Below are positions 55,414-64,000 of a DNA stretch of 64,000 nt, piece by piece. The translations under genes and the position numbers were made by a program. The notes beneath the pieces are model-generated. The model was not told the origin of the DNA, did not search any database, and saw only the letters and a program-made list of their open reading frames with translations. This stretch comes from G963663315 sp965208975. GTDB lineage: Bacteria; Pseudomonadota; Gammaproteobacteria; Arenicellales; Poriferihabitantaceae. Location of the stretch: contig CBDBQH010000001.1 in NCBI GenBank assembly GCA_965208975.1, forward strand, positions 62,001-126,000, read 5' to 3'. Numbering within the stretch: the stretch's first letter is position 1; each line of letters begins with the position of its first letter.

Positions 55414-56895
55414 TCAGGCGGACAGCAATTCACCCAGACGGATGGTTTGTTCAATCAGTACATCGAAATCCTGTAATCGGCTGCGGTGGTTGGCGATGGC
55501 GACACGGATACAATAAATGCCCCGCAGGGTCGTGTAGGAAGGCGCGGCAATCCCCTGTTCCTGGAGTTCAACCAGGATTCCCCGATTCAGATCATTCAGT
55601 GATTCGAGGTCCACTCCGCCCGGATTGAAACGATAACAGACAATATCCAGACCGACGGGGGCAACCAGCTCGAGTTTCTCCTGTTCCTTGATCAATTGTT
55701 CGAGATACCGGGCCTGCTCCAGATTACGTGAAATCATGCGCCCCAGTTTTCTCGTGCCGTGTTCCTTGATCGTCATCCATATTTTCAATGCGCGGAAGGA
55801 GCGGCTTAACTCCACTCCGTATTCAGACGGCCAGTTACTGCCGGACGCGATGCCGCGGGTAAATTGTTGCAGGTATTCCGGAATCAGTGAGAAAGTATCC
55901 TTGTGCGCTCCGGCATCCCTGACCAGTACACAGCCAGCTTCGAACGGAACGTGCATCCATTTGTGCAGATCCAGGGCGACTGAATACGCGCGTTCGATTC
56001 CCGCCAACAGGGGTTGGGCCTGTTCCGACAGCATGGCGATGGCGCCGATCGCTCCATCCACATGAAACCAGAGGTCATATCGGTCGCAAATGTCCGCAAT
56101 GGCGTCCAGATCGTCAATCGCCCCGGTATTGACGGTTCCGGATGTGGCGATCACGCAGATCGGTTTGAAGCCTTGCGCAACATCATCGGCTAATCGGGAT
56201 TCAAGGTCGTCGAGATTCATGCTGAAATCATCGTTGACGCGAATCCGCCGAAAACATTCGTTGCCCAGACCCAGAAGCTCAACCGCTTTCTGGTTGCAGC
56301 TGTGTACTTCGGTGGAAGCATACACGGTCAGTTTATGCCCAATCGACTGTATCCCTTTCTTTCGGACATCAAATCCGGCTACGTTATTGCGCGCCACAGC
56401 CAATCCCACCAGGTTGGCCATTGAGCCGCCGCTGACCAGCAGGCCACTGGATTCCTGCGGGAATCTCATGATCGTTTTCATCCAGTCCAGCACCTGTCCC
56501 TCAACCAGGATCGCGGCATGGTAGCCACCGCCCAGATTGCAATTCATAGTGGCCGCCATCAGGTCGGCAAACGCCCCCATTACCGTGCCGTTGCCCATAT
56601 ACCAGGCCCAGAATCGCGGATGGATATTGCCTAACGGGTAGGGCATTATATTGCGCCGGAATTCCTCGTATAGCGCGGACGGGTCGCCGGGTTCTGCCGG
56701 GCAGTCCTGTTCAAAGGCGGCTGTGACCTGCGCTGGCATCCGTTGCCAGACCGGCCGTTCACCGGCGGATTGCAGCCAGTCAATGGCGTCATCAATCATC
56801 CGGTGGCCGAGCTCGCGCATTTCGTCCCAGTTTTCGGGGTCCAGTGTCTCGTAGATTTCAGGATCAGTCATATATGCCGCCAATGGCGCCTCCAT
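55414..56895 (-). CDS. group II PLP-dependent decarboxylase (aromatic-L-amino-acid decarboxylase family)
   Basis: A 493-residue PLP enzyme. The Schiff-base lysine is K312 in ALDLHKWMHVPFEAG, and WFHVDGAIGA near residue 276 supplies the cofactor aspartate. GGSMANLVGLAVAR near 156 binds the phosphate. The family removes the carboxyl group of aromatic amino acids, histidine, glutamate or related acids; the substrate is not clear from the sequence. A later ATG at 56871 (MTDPEIYETL) would remove an untypical leader. Its stop codon lies beside the last REP hairpin. Confidence 0.87.
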   Translation of the reverse strand: MEAPLAAYMTDPEIYETLDPENWDEMRELGHRMIDDAIDWLQSAGERPVWQRMPAQVTAAFEQDCPAEPGDPSALYEEFRRNIMPYPLGNIHPRFWAWYMGNGTVMGAFADLMAATMNCNLGGGYHAAILVEGQVLDWMKTIMRFPQESSGLLVSGGSMANLVGLAVARNNVAGFDVRKKGIQSIGHKLTVYASTEVHSCNQKAVELLGLGNECFRRIRVNDDFSMNLDDLESRLADDVAQGFKPICVIATSGTVNTGAIDDLDAIADICDRYDLWFHVDGAIGAIAMLSEQAQPLLAGIERAYSVALDLHKWMHVPFEAGCVLVRDAGAHKDTFSLIPEYLQQFTRGIASGSNWPSEYGVELSRSFRALKIWMTIKEHGTRKLGRMISRNLEQARYLEQLIKEQEKLELVAPVGLDIVCYRFNPGGVDLESLNDLNRGILVELQEQGIAAPSYTTLRGIYCIRVAIANHRSRLQDFDVLIEQTIRLGELLSA

Positions 56896-56965
56896 CGTTA
56901 ATTACGGAACCCGGCTCGTCGTGGATTCTCTTGATCAGCGGGAAAGACGGGATGGGTCGATCATG

Positions 56966-58273
56966 TTATGCCGTCATCGTAGGGGCGGGTTCCCGCGCCC
57001 GCCCGGACTGGATCGCCTGATCGACATCCAGGCGGTAAAGCAGGTAGCCGCCGGTGACGAAAAGAACGACCAGGACCAAAATGCTGTCGCGGGCGCTACT
57101 ACCGGCGAAAACAATGGGTACGAACGCCATCAGGAACGGGCCGAATATACTGGCAAACTTGCCGGTCATATTATAAAAACCGAAAAATTCGGTGGTCTTC
57201 GACTGTGGAATCAAACGGACGAACAGGGATCTGCTCAGGCTTTGCACTCCACCCTGGACCAAGCCAATGGTCACGGCAAGCCAGTAGAAATCGGCGGCGG
57301 AATCCAACCATTTCCAGGCATAGATGACGACTCCGGTATAGGCCAGCAAACCGATCAGTATGCCGTGTTTCGGGCCGATGCGCTGGCCTAGCCAGCCGAA
57401 GAACAGCGCCGCGGGGAACGCTACGAACTGGGTCAGCAAGAGTGCGACAATCAGGCTTTCCGCCGGCAGGCCCAGGATGCGGTCAGCGAAAAACACCGCC
57501 GTCTTGAAGATGGCGCCAACGCCGTCAATGTACAGCCAATAGCTTACCAGGAACCACAGGACATATTTCAGTTTCCGGATTTCCCGAAAGGTTGTGACCA
57601 GACGCGAAAAGCCCTGCCTGATCGCTCCCGTTTTCGAGATGGCAGCCGATTTCCCCGGTTCCTCGACAACATACAGTAAGGGCAACATGAATGCCGCCCA
57701 CCATACCCCGACGGAAACGAAGGACAGGGACAGGGCGCTGCCTTGATCGGCAATACCAAACCATTCGAATCGGGTCACCATCAGGACATTGATCAGGAAA
57801 AGCAGCCCGCCTCCGATATAGCCCAGGGCGTAGCCGAAGCTGGATACGATGTCTATATCTTCTTGCGGAGATACTTCGACAATCAGCGCGTCATAAAAAA
57901 TCATGGAAGTGGAGAAGCCGATCTGTCCGAGGCTGTAGACGATCAGCGCCATCCACCACATGCCGGCCCCGACCCAGGCCAGTCCCACGCACATTAAAAT
58001 TCCGAGCATGGAGAAAGTGGCCAGGAACTTTTTGCGGGAGCCTCCAGAGTCGGCAATGGCTCCCAGAACCGGCGCCGCGATGGCAACCAGCGCACTGCTT
58101 ATGCCTAAAGTCATATTGAACCAGAACTGGGAATCGTTGATGCTCAGATCCGATGACAATGCACTATAAAAGACAGGAAAGAATCCGGCTATCACCGTAG
58201 TGGCGAAGGCGGAATTGCCCCAGTCATACAATGCCCAGGCGAGCGCCTTCTTGTCAGTCAGGATTTTACGCAT
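56966..58273 (-). CDS. MFS transporter, UMF1/Atg22-like
   Basis: A 435-residue carrier with about twelve helices. The start ALAWALYDWGNSAFATTVIA with GFFPVFY is the signature of the UMF1 (Atg22-like) branch, whose fungal members export amino acids from the vacuole. Substrate here unknown. The last dozen codons (QSGRAREPAPTMTA) lie in a REP-A hairpin, so the normal end of the gene seems to have been replaced or extended by the repeat. The tRNA-Val gene and its promoter lie just upstream on the other strand. Confidence 0.85.
   Translation of the reverse strand: MRKILTDKKALAWALYDWGNSAFATTVIAGFFPVFYSALSSDLSINDSQFWFNMTLGISSALVAIAAPVLGAIADSGGSRKKFLATFSMLGILMCVGLAWVGAGMWWMALIVYSLGQIGFSTSMIFYDALIVEVSPQEDIDIVSSFGYALGYIGGGLLFLINVLMVTRFEWFGIADQGSALSLSFVSVGVWWAAFMLPLLYVVEEPGKSAAISKTGAIRQGFSRLVTTFREIRKLKYVLWFLVSYWLYIDGVGAIFKTAVFFADRILGLPAESLIVALLLTQFVAFPAALFFGWLGQRIGPKHGILIGLLAYTGVVIYAWKWLDSAADFYWLAVTIGLVQGGVQSLSRSLFVRLIPQSKTTEFFGFYNMTGKFASIFGPFLMAFVPIVFAGSSARDSILVLVVLFVTGGYLLYRLDVDQAIQSGRAREPAPTMTA
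56983..57004 (+). repeat. REP-A hairpin inside the 3' end of the MFS gene
   Basis: GGGCGGG-TTCCCGCG-CCCGCCC with the same flank (catcgtaggggc) as hairpin 1 in the field at 53866-55399. It forms the final codons of the Atg22-like gene. Confidence 0.8.
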
Positions 58274-58300
58274 CCAGGTCTTTGAATCCAGGTCTTTGAA

Positions 58301-58329
58301 TTGAATTAGCGGGCGGAAATGTGTAAACT
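58301..58329 (+). promoter_or_regulatory. tRNA-Val promoter
   Basis: TTGAAT at 58301-58306 and TAAACT at 58324-58329 are spaced by 17 bases, a good sigma-70 arrangement. The predicted start site falls about 8 bases before the tRNA. A 14-base direct duplication (ccaggtctttgaat) occurs just upstream. Confidence 0.5.
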
Positions 58330-58343
58330 CCCGTCCCTTCGGC

Positions 58344-58420
58344 AGGCGCGTAGCTCAGTTGGTTAGAGCACCACCTTGACATGGTGGGGGTCGGTGGTTC
58401 GAATCCACTCGCGCCTACCA
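58344..58420 (+). tRNA. tRNA-Val (anticodon GAC)
   Basis: A 77-base cloverleaf. The acceptor stem AGGCGCG pairs with CGCGCCT, the anticodon stem CCACC/GGTGG encloses the loop TTGACAT, and the T arm is present as GGTGGTTCGAATCCACT. The 3' CCA is encoded. The anticodon GAC reads valine codons GUC and GUU. Confidence 0.96.
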
Positions 58421-58540
58421 TTACAGTATACTTGCGGCCAGGATTATAGCCCCATAGCTCCATATCAACAACCTTGACGACCACTACGACAATGCGCGTT
58501 TCCTGAAGCTTAACGGGACGTGTCTGGATAAACATCAAAA

Positions 58541-60439
58541 ATGCCACGAATTTCTCTTCCTGACGGATCGGTACGGGATTATCACAATCCGTTGACTCCG
58601 TTCGATGTAGCCCGGGACATCGGCGCTGGCCTGGGAGCGGCGGCCATCGCCGCCAGGGTGAATGGTGAATTGACGGATACCAGCACATTGCTGGAGGAGG
58701 ATTGCGAGCTTGTGATCATCACCGCGCATGATGAAGCGGGTCTGGAGGTCATCCGGCATTCGACGGCGCATTTGCTCGCCCATGCGGTAAAACAGTTGTT
58801 TCCACAAGCGCAGGTAACCATCGGTCCGGTCATAGACGACGGGTTTTATTACGATTTCTCATACCCTCCGGGTTTTTCCGAGAACGATCTGGCGGCTATC
58901 GAACAGCGCATGTCACAAATCGCCAAAGCGGATTATCGTATTTGTCGAACGGTGATGAAGCGAGATGCCGCGATTCGGTATTTCCGTGATCAGGGGGAGC
59001 GGTACAAGGCGGAAATCATTGAGTCCATTGCGGAGGATGAAGCGCTTTCTCTGTATAGCCAGGACGATTTTACCGACTTGTGCCGCGGTCCCCATGTTCC
59101 GGGTACGGGTCATTTGAAGGCGTTCAAATTGATGAAAGTGGCGGGAGCGTACTGGCGGGGGGATTCCAGGAATGAAACACTCCAGCGAATTTACGGAACC
59201 GCCTGGCCGGATAAAAAACAACTGAAAGCCTGGCTGAACCAGCTGGAAGAGGCGGCCCGCAGAGATCATCGCAAGCTGGGCAGTCAGCTGGACCTGTTTC
59301 ACATGCAGGAAGAGGCGCCGGGCATGGTGTTCTGGCATCCACGGGGGTGGACACTGTATCAGGCATTGCAGCAATACATGAGAGCCGAGCAACGCAAGCG
59401 TAATTATCAGGAAATCAATACTCCGGCTGTGGTTGATTACTCATTATGGGAGCGTTCGGGTCATGCCGACAAGTTCGGCGACGATATGTTTTCCGTGCAA
59501 TCAGAAGGTCGGAATTTTGCGCTCAAGCCGATGAATTGCCCCTGCCATGTTCAGGTGTTTAACCAGGGACTGAAAAGCTACCGGGATTTGCCGCTGCGTC
59601 TGGCGGAGTTTGGTTCCTGTCACCGCAATGAATTGTCGGGCGCATTGCATGGGTTAATGCGGGTACGCGCATTTGTGCAGGATGATGGACATATTTTTTG
59701 TACCGAGGAGCAGGTGCAAGGCGAAGTATCGGATTTTATTGATTTTCTGCACCATGTTTATCACACGTTCGGCTTTGTCGAAATCATCTACAAATTATCG
59801 ACCCGGCCCGAAAACCGGGTAGGCAGTGACGAGGATTGGGATAAAGCCGAAGCGGCGCTGGCTCAGGCTCTGGACAGCAAGGAGCTGGATTGGGAATTGA
59901 ATCCGGGTGAAGGCGCTTTTTATGGACCGAAAATCGAGTTTTCCCTGAAAGACAGCATTGGCCGGGTCTGGCAGTGTGGCACCATGCAAGTGGATTTTGC
60001 CATGCCGGGGCGCCTGGGCGCTGAATACGTTGCAAGGGACGGCTCCAGGAAAACCCCGGTCATGTTGCATCGCGCCCTGATTGGCGCTTTTGAACGCTTC
60101 ATCGGTATTTTGATTGAACATTGGGAAGGCAAATTCCCGGTCTGGTTCGCTCCTGTCCAGGCCGTAATCATGAATATTACGGACAAGCAGGCGGATTATG
60201 TCAAGAAAATACAAAAAACTATGGAAAAGCAAGGATTCAGAGTAGAATCTGACTTGAGAAATGAAAAGATCGGATTTAAAATCCGGGCGCATACAATGCA
60301 ACGTATTCCGTATCTGCTTATCGCAGGGGGGCGTGAGGTCGAAACGAAGATGATCACGGTTCGGACACAGGGTGGAGAAGACCTGGGCTCCATGTCTGTA
60401 AAGCAGTTCGTTCAGGACTGTCTGAATAAAACTGACTGA
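58541..60439 (+). CDS. thrS: threonyl-tRNA synthetase
   Basis: A 632-residue class II synthetase. An N-terminal TGS domain (residues 1-62) is followed by the editing domain with HSTAHLLAHAVKQLFP near 72, a zinc-binding cysteine in NCPCH near 330, class II motif 2 FGSCHRNELSGALHGLMR near 360, motif 3 with GAFERF near 510, and an anticodon-binding C-terminus. It charges tRNA-Thr and hydrolyses Ser-tRNA-Thr. No strong ribosome site precedes the ATG, which fits genes that rely on leader structure; E. coli ThrS represses its own translation through such a leader, but I cannot show that structure here. Confidence 0.97.
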   Translation: MPRISLPDGSVRDYHNPLTPFDVARDIGAGLGAAAIAARVNGELTDTSTLLEEDCELVIITAHDEAGLEVIRHSTAHLLAHAVKQLFPQAQVTIGPVIDDGFYYDFSYPPGFSENDLAAIEQRMSQIAKADYRICRTVMKRDAAIRYFRDQGERYKAEIIESIAEDEALSLYSQDDFTDLCRGPHVPGTGHLKAFKLMKVAGAYWRGDSRNETLQRIYGTAWPDKKQLKAWLNQLEEAARRDHRKLGSQLDLFHMQEEAPGMVFWHPRGWTLYQALQQYMRAEQRKRNYQEINTPAVVDYSLWERSGHADKFGDDMFSVQSEGRNFALKPMNCPCHVQVFNQGLKSYRDLPLRLAEFGSCHRNELSGALHGLMRVRAFVQDDGHIFCTEEQVQGEVSDFIDFLHHVYHTFGFVEIIYKLSTRPENRVGSDEDWDKAEAALAQALDSKELDWELNPGEGAFYGPKIEFSLKDSIGRVWQCGTMQVDFAMPGRLGAEYVARDGSRKTPVMLHRALIGAFERFIGILIEHWEGKFPVWFAPVQAVIMNITDKQADYVKKIQKTMEKQGFRVESDLRNEKIGFKIRAHTMQRIPYLLIAGGREVETKMITVRTQGGEDLGSMSVKQFVQDCLNKTD

Positions 60440-60449
60440 GGAAAAAGAC

Positions 60450-61010
60450 ATAGCAAAACAAAAGCAACCCAATATAAATGATCAAATTACCAGCAGTCCG
60501 ATCCGGGTCATATCGCCGGACGGCGAGCAGCTGGGCATCATTTCGAGGGACGATGCGCTGAGCGGCGCCGAAAAGGCGGGAATGGATCTGGTTGAGATTT
60601 CCCCGAATGCCGATCCGCCTGTTTGCCGAATCATGGATTACGGCAAGTTTCTGTATAATGAAAGCAAGAAAAGGCAGGATGCGAAAAAGAAACAAAAACA
60701 GATCACGGTAAAGGAGATTAAATTTCGTCCCGGCACGGATGTTGGTGATTATGATATCAAGGTGAAGAAATTGGCGGAGTTTCTCAAGGTGGGGAATAAA
60801 ACCAAAGTCACCATGCGGTTCAGGGGGCGGGAAATGGCCCATAAAGAACTGGGTTTGGTCATGCTGAACCGGGTGAAGGAAGATTTGCAGGAAATCGCCG
60901 AGGTTGAGCAGGCCGCGCAACTGGAAGGGCGTCAGATGATTATGGTTCTGACTCCGAAGCGAAACCTGAAAAAAACCGGAGCGGATTCAAGGGCAGGGGC
61001 GCCGGAATAG
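60450..61010 (+). CDS. infC: translation initiation factor IF-3, started from a rare AUA codon
   Basis: A 186-residue IF-3. In the proper frame there is no ATG, GTG or TTG before SGAEKAGMDLVEISPNADPP. The only place with a ribosome site is ATA at 60450-60452, 8 bases after GAGG, which itself overlaps the thrS stop. Translation would read M-AKQKQPNINDQITSSPIRVI, the normal IF-3 start. The linker KKRQDAKKKQKQ and the C-domain (KEIKFRPGTDVGDYDIKVKK) match the family. E. coli infC uses AUU for autocontrol because IF-3 discriminates against non-canonical starts; AUA should serve the same purpose. Confidence 0.9.
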   Translation: MAKQKQPNINDQITSSPIRVISPDGEQLGIISRDDALSGAEKAGMDLVEISPNADPPVCRIMDYGKFLYNESKKRQDAKKKQKQITVKEIKFRPGTDVGDYDIKVKKLAEFLKVGNKTKVTMRFRGREMAHKELGLVMLNRVKEDLQEIAEVEQAAQLEGRQMIMVLTPKRNLKKTGADSRAGAPE

Positions 61011-61111
61011 CGGGAAGTAGTCCATTCCAGAACTACCACCGCGTTTTTATCGTGTAACTTAATGAATACGACCGAAAATGATTTGTCAGGTCGAAAATAC
61101 TGGAGTAAGAA

Positions 61112-61309
61112 ATGCCGAAACTGAAAACCAATCGTGGCGCCGCCAAGCGCTTCAAACGCACGGCCTCGGGAAAGTTCAAACGTTCCCATTCTCACCTGAA
61201 TCATATTCTGACCAAGAAAACCACCAAACGGAAGCGTCATCTTAGAGCCGCCGGGCTGGTTGATTCTACAGATCACGCTGCTGTCAAACAGCTGCTTCCC
61301 TATAGCTGA
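61112..61309 (+). CDS. rpmI: ribosomal protein bL35
   Basis: A 65-residue basic protein beginning MPKLKTNRGAAKRFK and ending HAAVKQLLPYS, the usual length and pattern of L35 of the large subunit. It lies between infC and rplT, as in E. coli. In that species IF-3/L20 feedback regulates this operon via an rpmI leader; the 101-base space upstream could hold such a control element, though I could not confirm its pairing. Confidence 0.95.
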   Translation: MPKLKTNRGAAKRFKRTASGKFKRSHSHLNHILTKKTTKRKRHLRAAGLVDSTDHAAVKQLLPYS

Positions 61310-61330
61310 GCCATTTCGAGGAATCAGGAT

Positions 61331-61705
61331 ATGTCAAGAGTAAAAAGAGGAGTGGTTGCCAAGGCCCGCCATAAAAAGGTACTGAAACAGGCGAAAGGTT
61401 ACCGCGGCGCTCGCAGCCGACTTTACAAGGTCGCCAAACAAGCGGTTGATAAAGCGGGACAATACGCATACCGGGACCGCCGTCAGAGGAAACGTCAATT
61501 TCGTTCCCTGTGGGTTGTTCGTATCAATGCGGCGGCCCGGGAAAACGGGATCAGTTACAGCCGTTTCATCGCAGGATTGAACAAGGCCAGCATCGAGCTT
61601 GATCGCAAAGCGTTGTCCGACCTCGCGGTTCATGACAAGGCGGCGTTCGTGGCGCTGGTGCGGCAGGCGAAACAGGCGCTGGATAATCCCGCTCCCGCTA
61701 CCTGA
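61331..61705 (+). CDS. rplT: ribosomal protein bL20
   Basis: A 124-residue protein with the start SRVKRGVVAKARHKKVLKQA and the conserved YRDRRQRKRQFRSLWVVRIN. It has a tail about six residues longer than usual (NPAPAT). It binds 23S rRNA early in large-subunit assembly and, in E. coli, represses rpmI-rplT. It is 21 bases after rpmI. A 90-base space before pheS shows a GC-rich imperfect hairpin (gcccggcgccgtgtgcgggc) but no T run. Confidence 0.95.
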   Translation: MSRVKRGVVAKARHKKVLKQAKGYRGARSRLYKVAKQAVDKAGQYAYRDRRQRKRQFRSLWVVRINAAARENGISYSRFIAGLNKASIELDRKALSDLAVHDKAAFVALVRQAKQALDNPAPAT

Positions 61706-61795
61706 ATCCGTCTGCCGCCAAGGCCGGAAATCTCTGCAACCCTGTGTTATCCTGCCCGGCGCCGTGTGCGGGCGAGTCGAATGACCTGATATCCC

Positions 61796-62842
61796 GTGTC
61801 TACCGTGTCTTGCGATCATCCATCATTGGACGGCATTCTCATGGATGCCGAAAACGCTGTTTCGGGAGCGAAATCTCTGGCTGAGCTGGATGCTGTACGG
61901 GTCCGCTATCTCGGCAAAAAGGGAGTGATTACCGGGCAGCTGAAACAAATCGGGGATTTGTCACCCGACCGACGCAAGGGTTTTGGCCAGGAAGTCAACC
62001 GCATCAAGTCGCGAATCACCGAATTGATACAGTCCGCCAGTCAGGAGCTTGCTACCCTGGAGACGGAGCGGCGGTTGCAGGAGGAGAGAATAGATGTAAC
62101 CCAGCCGGGAAGAAGACAGTCAACCGGCGCCCTTCACCCGATTTCGCGCACGTTACTGAGAATGGAAAGGATTTTCGAGCGGCTGGATTTCGATGTTGCG
62201 ACCGGCCCTGAAATCGAGGATGACTATCACAACTTCGAGGCGCTCAATATCCCCCCGAATCATCCGGCCCGGGCCATGCACGATACGTTTTATATTGACG
62301 AGCATCGGGTGTTAAGAACACATACTTCGCCTGTGCAGATTCGCTATATGCACAATACCCGGCCGCCGATTCGCGTAATTGCTCCCGGACGGGTCTATCG
62401 TTGTGACTCTGATGTGACTCATACTCCGATGTTTCATCAGCTGGAAGGATTGTGTGTCGATAAGGATATTACCTTTTCAGACTTGAAGGGGGTGCTGATC
62501 TATTTTGTTCGGGAGTTTTTTGAAAAAGAACTTCCGGTCCGATTCCGATCGTCGTATTTCCCTTTCACGGAACCCTCGGCAGAGATGGATATGGGGTGCG
62601 TGTTCTGTAACAGCGAAGGCTGTCGAATCTGTAAACAAAGCGGATGGCTGGAAGTGCTGGGCTGTGGCATGGTTCACCCTGAAGTGCTCAGGCACGGGCG
62701 GGTGGACAGTGACATCTATTCCGGTTATGCGTTCGGGTTGGGAGTCGAGCGCCTGACCATGTTACGCTACGGAGTCAATGACTTGCGTTTGTTTTTTAAC
62801 AATGATTTGTCCTTTCTGCGGCAATTTCAGGGCACGGTATGA
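61796..62842 (+). CDS. pheS: phenylalanyl-tRNA synthetase alpha subunit
   Basis: A 348-residue class II catalytic subunit. The N-terminal coiled coil (VRVRYLGKKGVITGQLK) precedes class II motifs: GRVYRCD (motif 2), the FRSSYFPFTEPSAEMD stretch, and GYAFGLGVERLTML (motif 3). It forms an (alpha beta)2 enzyme with PheT and charges tRNA-Phe. I accept the GTG at 61796; an ATG at 61841 is an alternative that would fit the E. coli length better. Confidence 0.96.
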   Translation: MSTVSCDHPSLDGILMDAENAVSGAKSLAELDAVRVRYLGKKGVITGQLKQIGDLSPDRRKGFGQEVNRIKSRITELIQSASQELATLETERRLQEERIDVTQPGRRQSTGALHPISRTLLRMERIFERLDFDVATGPEIEDDYHNFEALNIPPNHPARAMHDTFYIDEHRVLRTHTSPVQIRYMHNTRPPIRVIAPGRVYRCDSDVTHTPMFHQLEGLCVDKDITFSDLKGVLIYFVREFFEKELPVRFRSSYFPFTEPSAEMDMGCVFCNSEGCRICKQSGWLEVLGCGMVHPEVLRHGRVDSDIYSGYAFGLGVERLTMLRYGVNDLRLFFNNDLSFLRQFQGTV

Positions 62843-62857
62843 TTCGGGGCGTTGGCA

Positions 62858-64000
62858 ATGCGGGTCAGTGAATCCTGGATCAGGGAATGGGTCAATCCGG
62901 ACATTTCAGCCGCGCAACTGGCTGAAAAACTCACCCTCGCCGGCCTGGAAGTCGAGTCGATCACGACTGCTGGCCCGTATCCGGCTCCATCCGGTGTGGT
63001 CATCGGTGAAATTGTGACGGTCGCGCCTCACCCACAGGCGCCGAATCTGAGTCTTTGCCGGGTCAATATCGGCAACAATCAGCTGTTGTCCATTGTTTGC
63101 GGCGCGGAAAATGTGCGTCCGGGGCTGACAACCGCGGTCGCTACGGTGGGCGCGAAAACAGGCGATGTGGTTATTACCCGAAAGAAGATTCGGCAAGTGG
63201 TATCCGAGGGGATGTTGTGTTCCGCGATGGAACTGGGCCTTGTGGATTCTGCGGACGGAATCATGGAGTTGAATCAGGAGGCGCCGCCGGGAACGGATAT
63301 TGTGGATTATCTTGAACTGCGCGATCAGGTGTTCGAATTGACGTTGACGCCGAACCGCGGCGATTGTCTGGGCATGGCCGGTGTGGCGCGTGAAATATCG
63401 GTTTTGACCGGCGCCAGGCTGGAAGCTCCTGTAATCAACGCCCGGGCGCCAACGGTATCCCGGACTGTGGAGGTCAGGCTGGACGCGGTGGATGCCTGTC
63501 CACGCTATACAGGCCGGGTGATTCAGGGGGTGGACATGGGCGCGAGAACTCCAGACTGGATGGTTGAACGACTGCGGCGTTGCGGAATGCGTAGCATCCA
63601 CCCGATAGTTGATGTCTCGAACTATGTGATGCATGAACTCGGTCAACCGATGCATGCGTTTGATCTGGCCCGGGTTCGAGGTGGTATTGTGGTTCGCCGG
63701 GCGTATGAGGGGGAGGAGCTTGAACTGCTCGATGGCAGTACGGTGAAGATGTCGCCAGACAATCTGGTCATCGCCGACCATCAGAGCGCGATTGCGTTAG
63801 CTGGCATTATGGGAGGAAAAAACTCCGCGATCACCGATCAAACTACGGATATTTATCTCGAATCCGCATTTTTTCAGCCGAATGATATGATTGGAAAGGC
63901 GCGCAAATTCGGCATGCATACGGATGCCTCCCATCGGTTCGAAAGAGGGGTAGACAGTGGGCTTCAATCCATCGCAATGGAAAGAGCGACTCACCTGATT
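62858..64000 (+). CDS. pheT: phenylalanyl-tRNA synthetase beta subunit, 5' part
   Basis: The first 381 codons of pheT, cut by the window end. It opens MRVSESWIREWVNPDISAAQ, has an EMAP/OB tRNA-binding fold (residues about 40-150, with SLCRVNIG and SEGMLCSAMELG), and then B3/B4 editing domain sequence (TLTPNRGDCLGMAGVAREI near 165 and VVRRAYEGEELELLDG near 290). The ATG is 15 bases after the pheS stop, as usual in this operon. The remaining part lies to the right of the window. Confidence 0.95.
   Translation, partial: MRVSESWIREWVNPDISAAQLAEKLTLAGLEVESITTAGPYPAPSGVVIGEIVTVAPHPQAPNLSLCRVNIGNNQLLSIVCGAENVRPGLTTAVATVGAKTGDVVITRKKIRQVVSEGMLCSAMELGLVDSADGIMELNQEAPPGTDIVDYLELRDQVFELTLTPNRGDCLGMAGVAREISVLTGARLEAPVINARAPTVSRTVEVRLDAVDACPRYTGRVIQGVDMGARTPDWMVERLRRCGMRSIHPIVDVSNYVMHELGQPMHAFDLARVRGGIVVRRAYEGEELELLDGSTVKMSPDNLVIADHQSAIALAGIMGGKNSAITDQTTDIYLESAFFQPNDMIGKARKFGMHTDASHRFERGVDSGLQSIAMERATHLI

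Overview
The window reads as a piece of chromosome from a gammaproteobacterium of moderately high GC. The best evidence is the right end, where thrS-infC-rpmI-rplT-pheS-pheT follow one another in the order known from Escherichia coli, next to a tRNA-Val gene with an encoded CCA end. The rest is rich in uptake systems for small organic acids (a tripartite tricarboxylate transporter, a TRAP transporter, EamA and MFS carriers), enzymes for sulfonates, N-methylated amines and keto acids, a restriction-modification and toxin-antitoxin segment, and families of palindromic repeats. That mix, with several broken genes, would suit a marine and perhaps host-associated bacterium; this last point is inference only.

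Layout. 1-1010: 5' part of a P-loop NTPase gene. 1018-7164 (minus): an operon tctA-tctB-tctC-sauS-sauT, read as uptake of sulfoacetate and its conversion through sulfoacetyl-CoA to sulfoacetaldehyde. 7339-10953 (plus, divergent): an AruH-like aminotransferase and a dimethylglycine/sarcosine dehydrogenase-like protein. 10979-12662: LOG-family protein and a beta-hydroxyacid dehydrogenase. 12693-17562 (minus): TRAP transporter dctP-dctQ-dctM, in which dctP carries an in-frame amber codon and DctM has a long soluble C-terminal extension. 17793-19463 (minus): a SABATH-type methyltransferase translated just after folE.

19583-25851 holds an AAA ATPase, a membrane-anchored beta-propeller, an exported peptidoglycan-binding-like protein, a small lipoprotein, a coiled-coil membrane protein and a DUF2797 protein, mostly of unknown role. 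25932-29840 is a type III-like restriction-modification pair whose Res gene seems to have lost its nuclease domain and has a frameshift in an A6 run. 29875-31752 is a WbpM/PglF-like sugar dehydratase. 31872-33991 carries a VapB antitoxin with a clear operator, a truncated VapC, a small cysteine-motif protein and a Fic protein with a small partner. 34052-38912 has a methyltransferase, two carriers, a DHDPS-family aldolase and a beta-keto acid cleavage enzyme.

38913-44760 is the most unusual stretch: a giant Calx-beta surface protein with a C-terminal beta-barrel, bounded by palindromic repeats in inverted orientation and preceded by a tetranucleotide (AAGC) tract of about 13.75 units. The tract lies directly after a promoter-like sequence and inside an ATG-started reading frame that would join the giant ORF if one unit were lost, so it is a candidate phase-variation switch. 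44870-53678 is an ordinary run of MscS channel, RND efflux pair, EamA carrier, gamma-glutamyltransferase-like protein and a thioredoxin-fold protein. 53706-55399 is a field of composite REP hairpins around a REP-associated tyrosine transposase (RAYT); hairpin stems differ between copies but stay complementary. A group II decarboxylase and an Atg22-like MFS carrier follow, and then the translation-factor operon.
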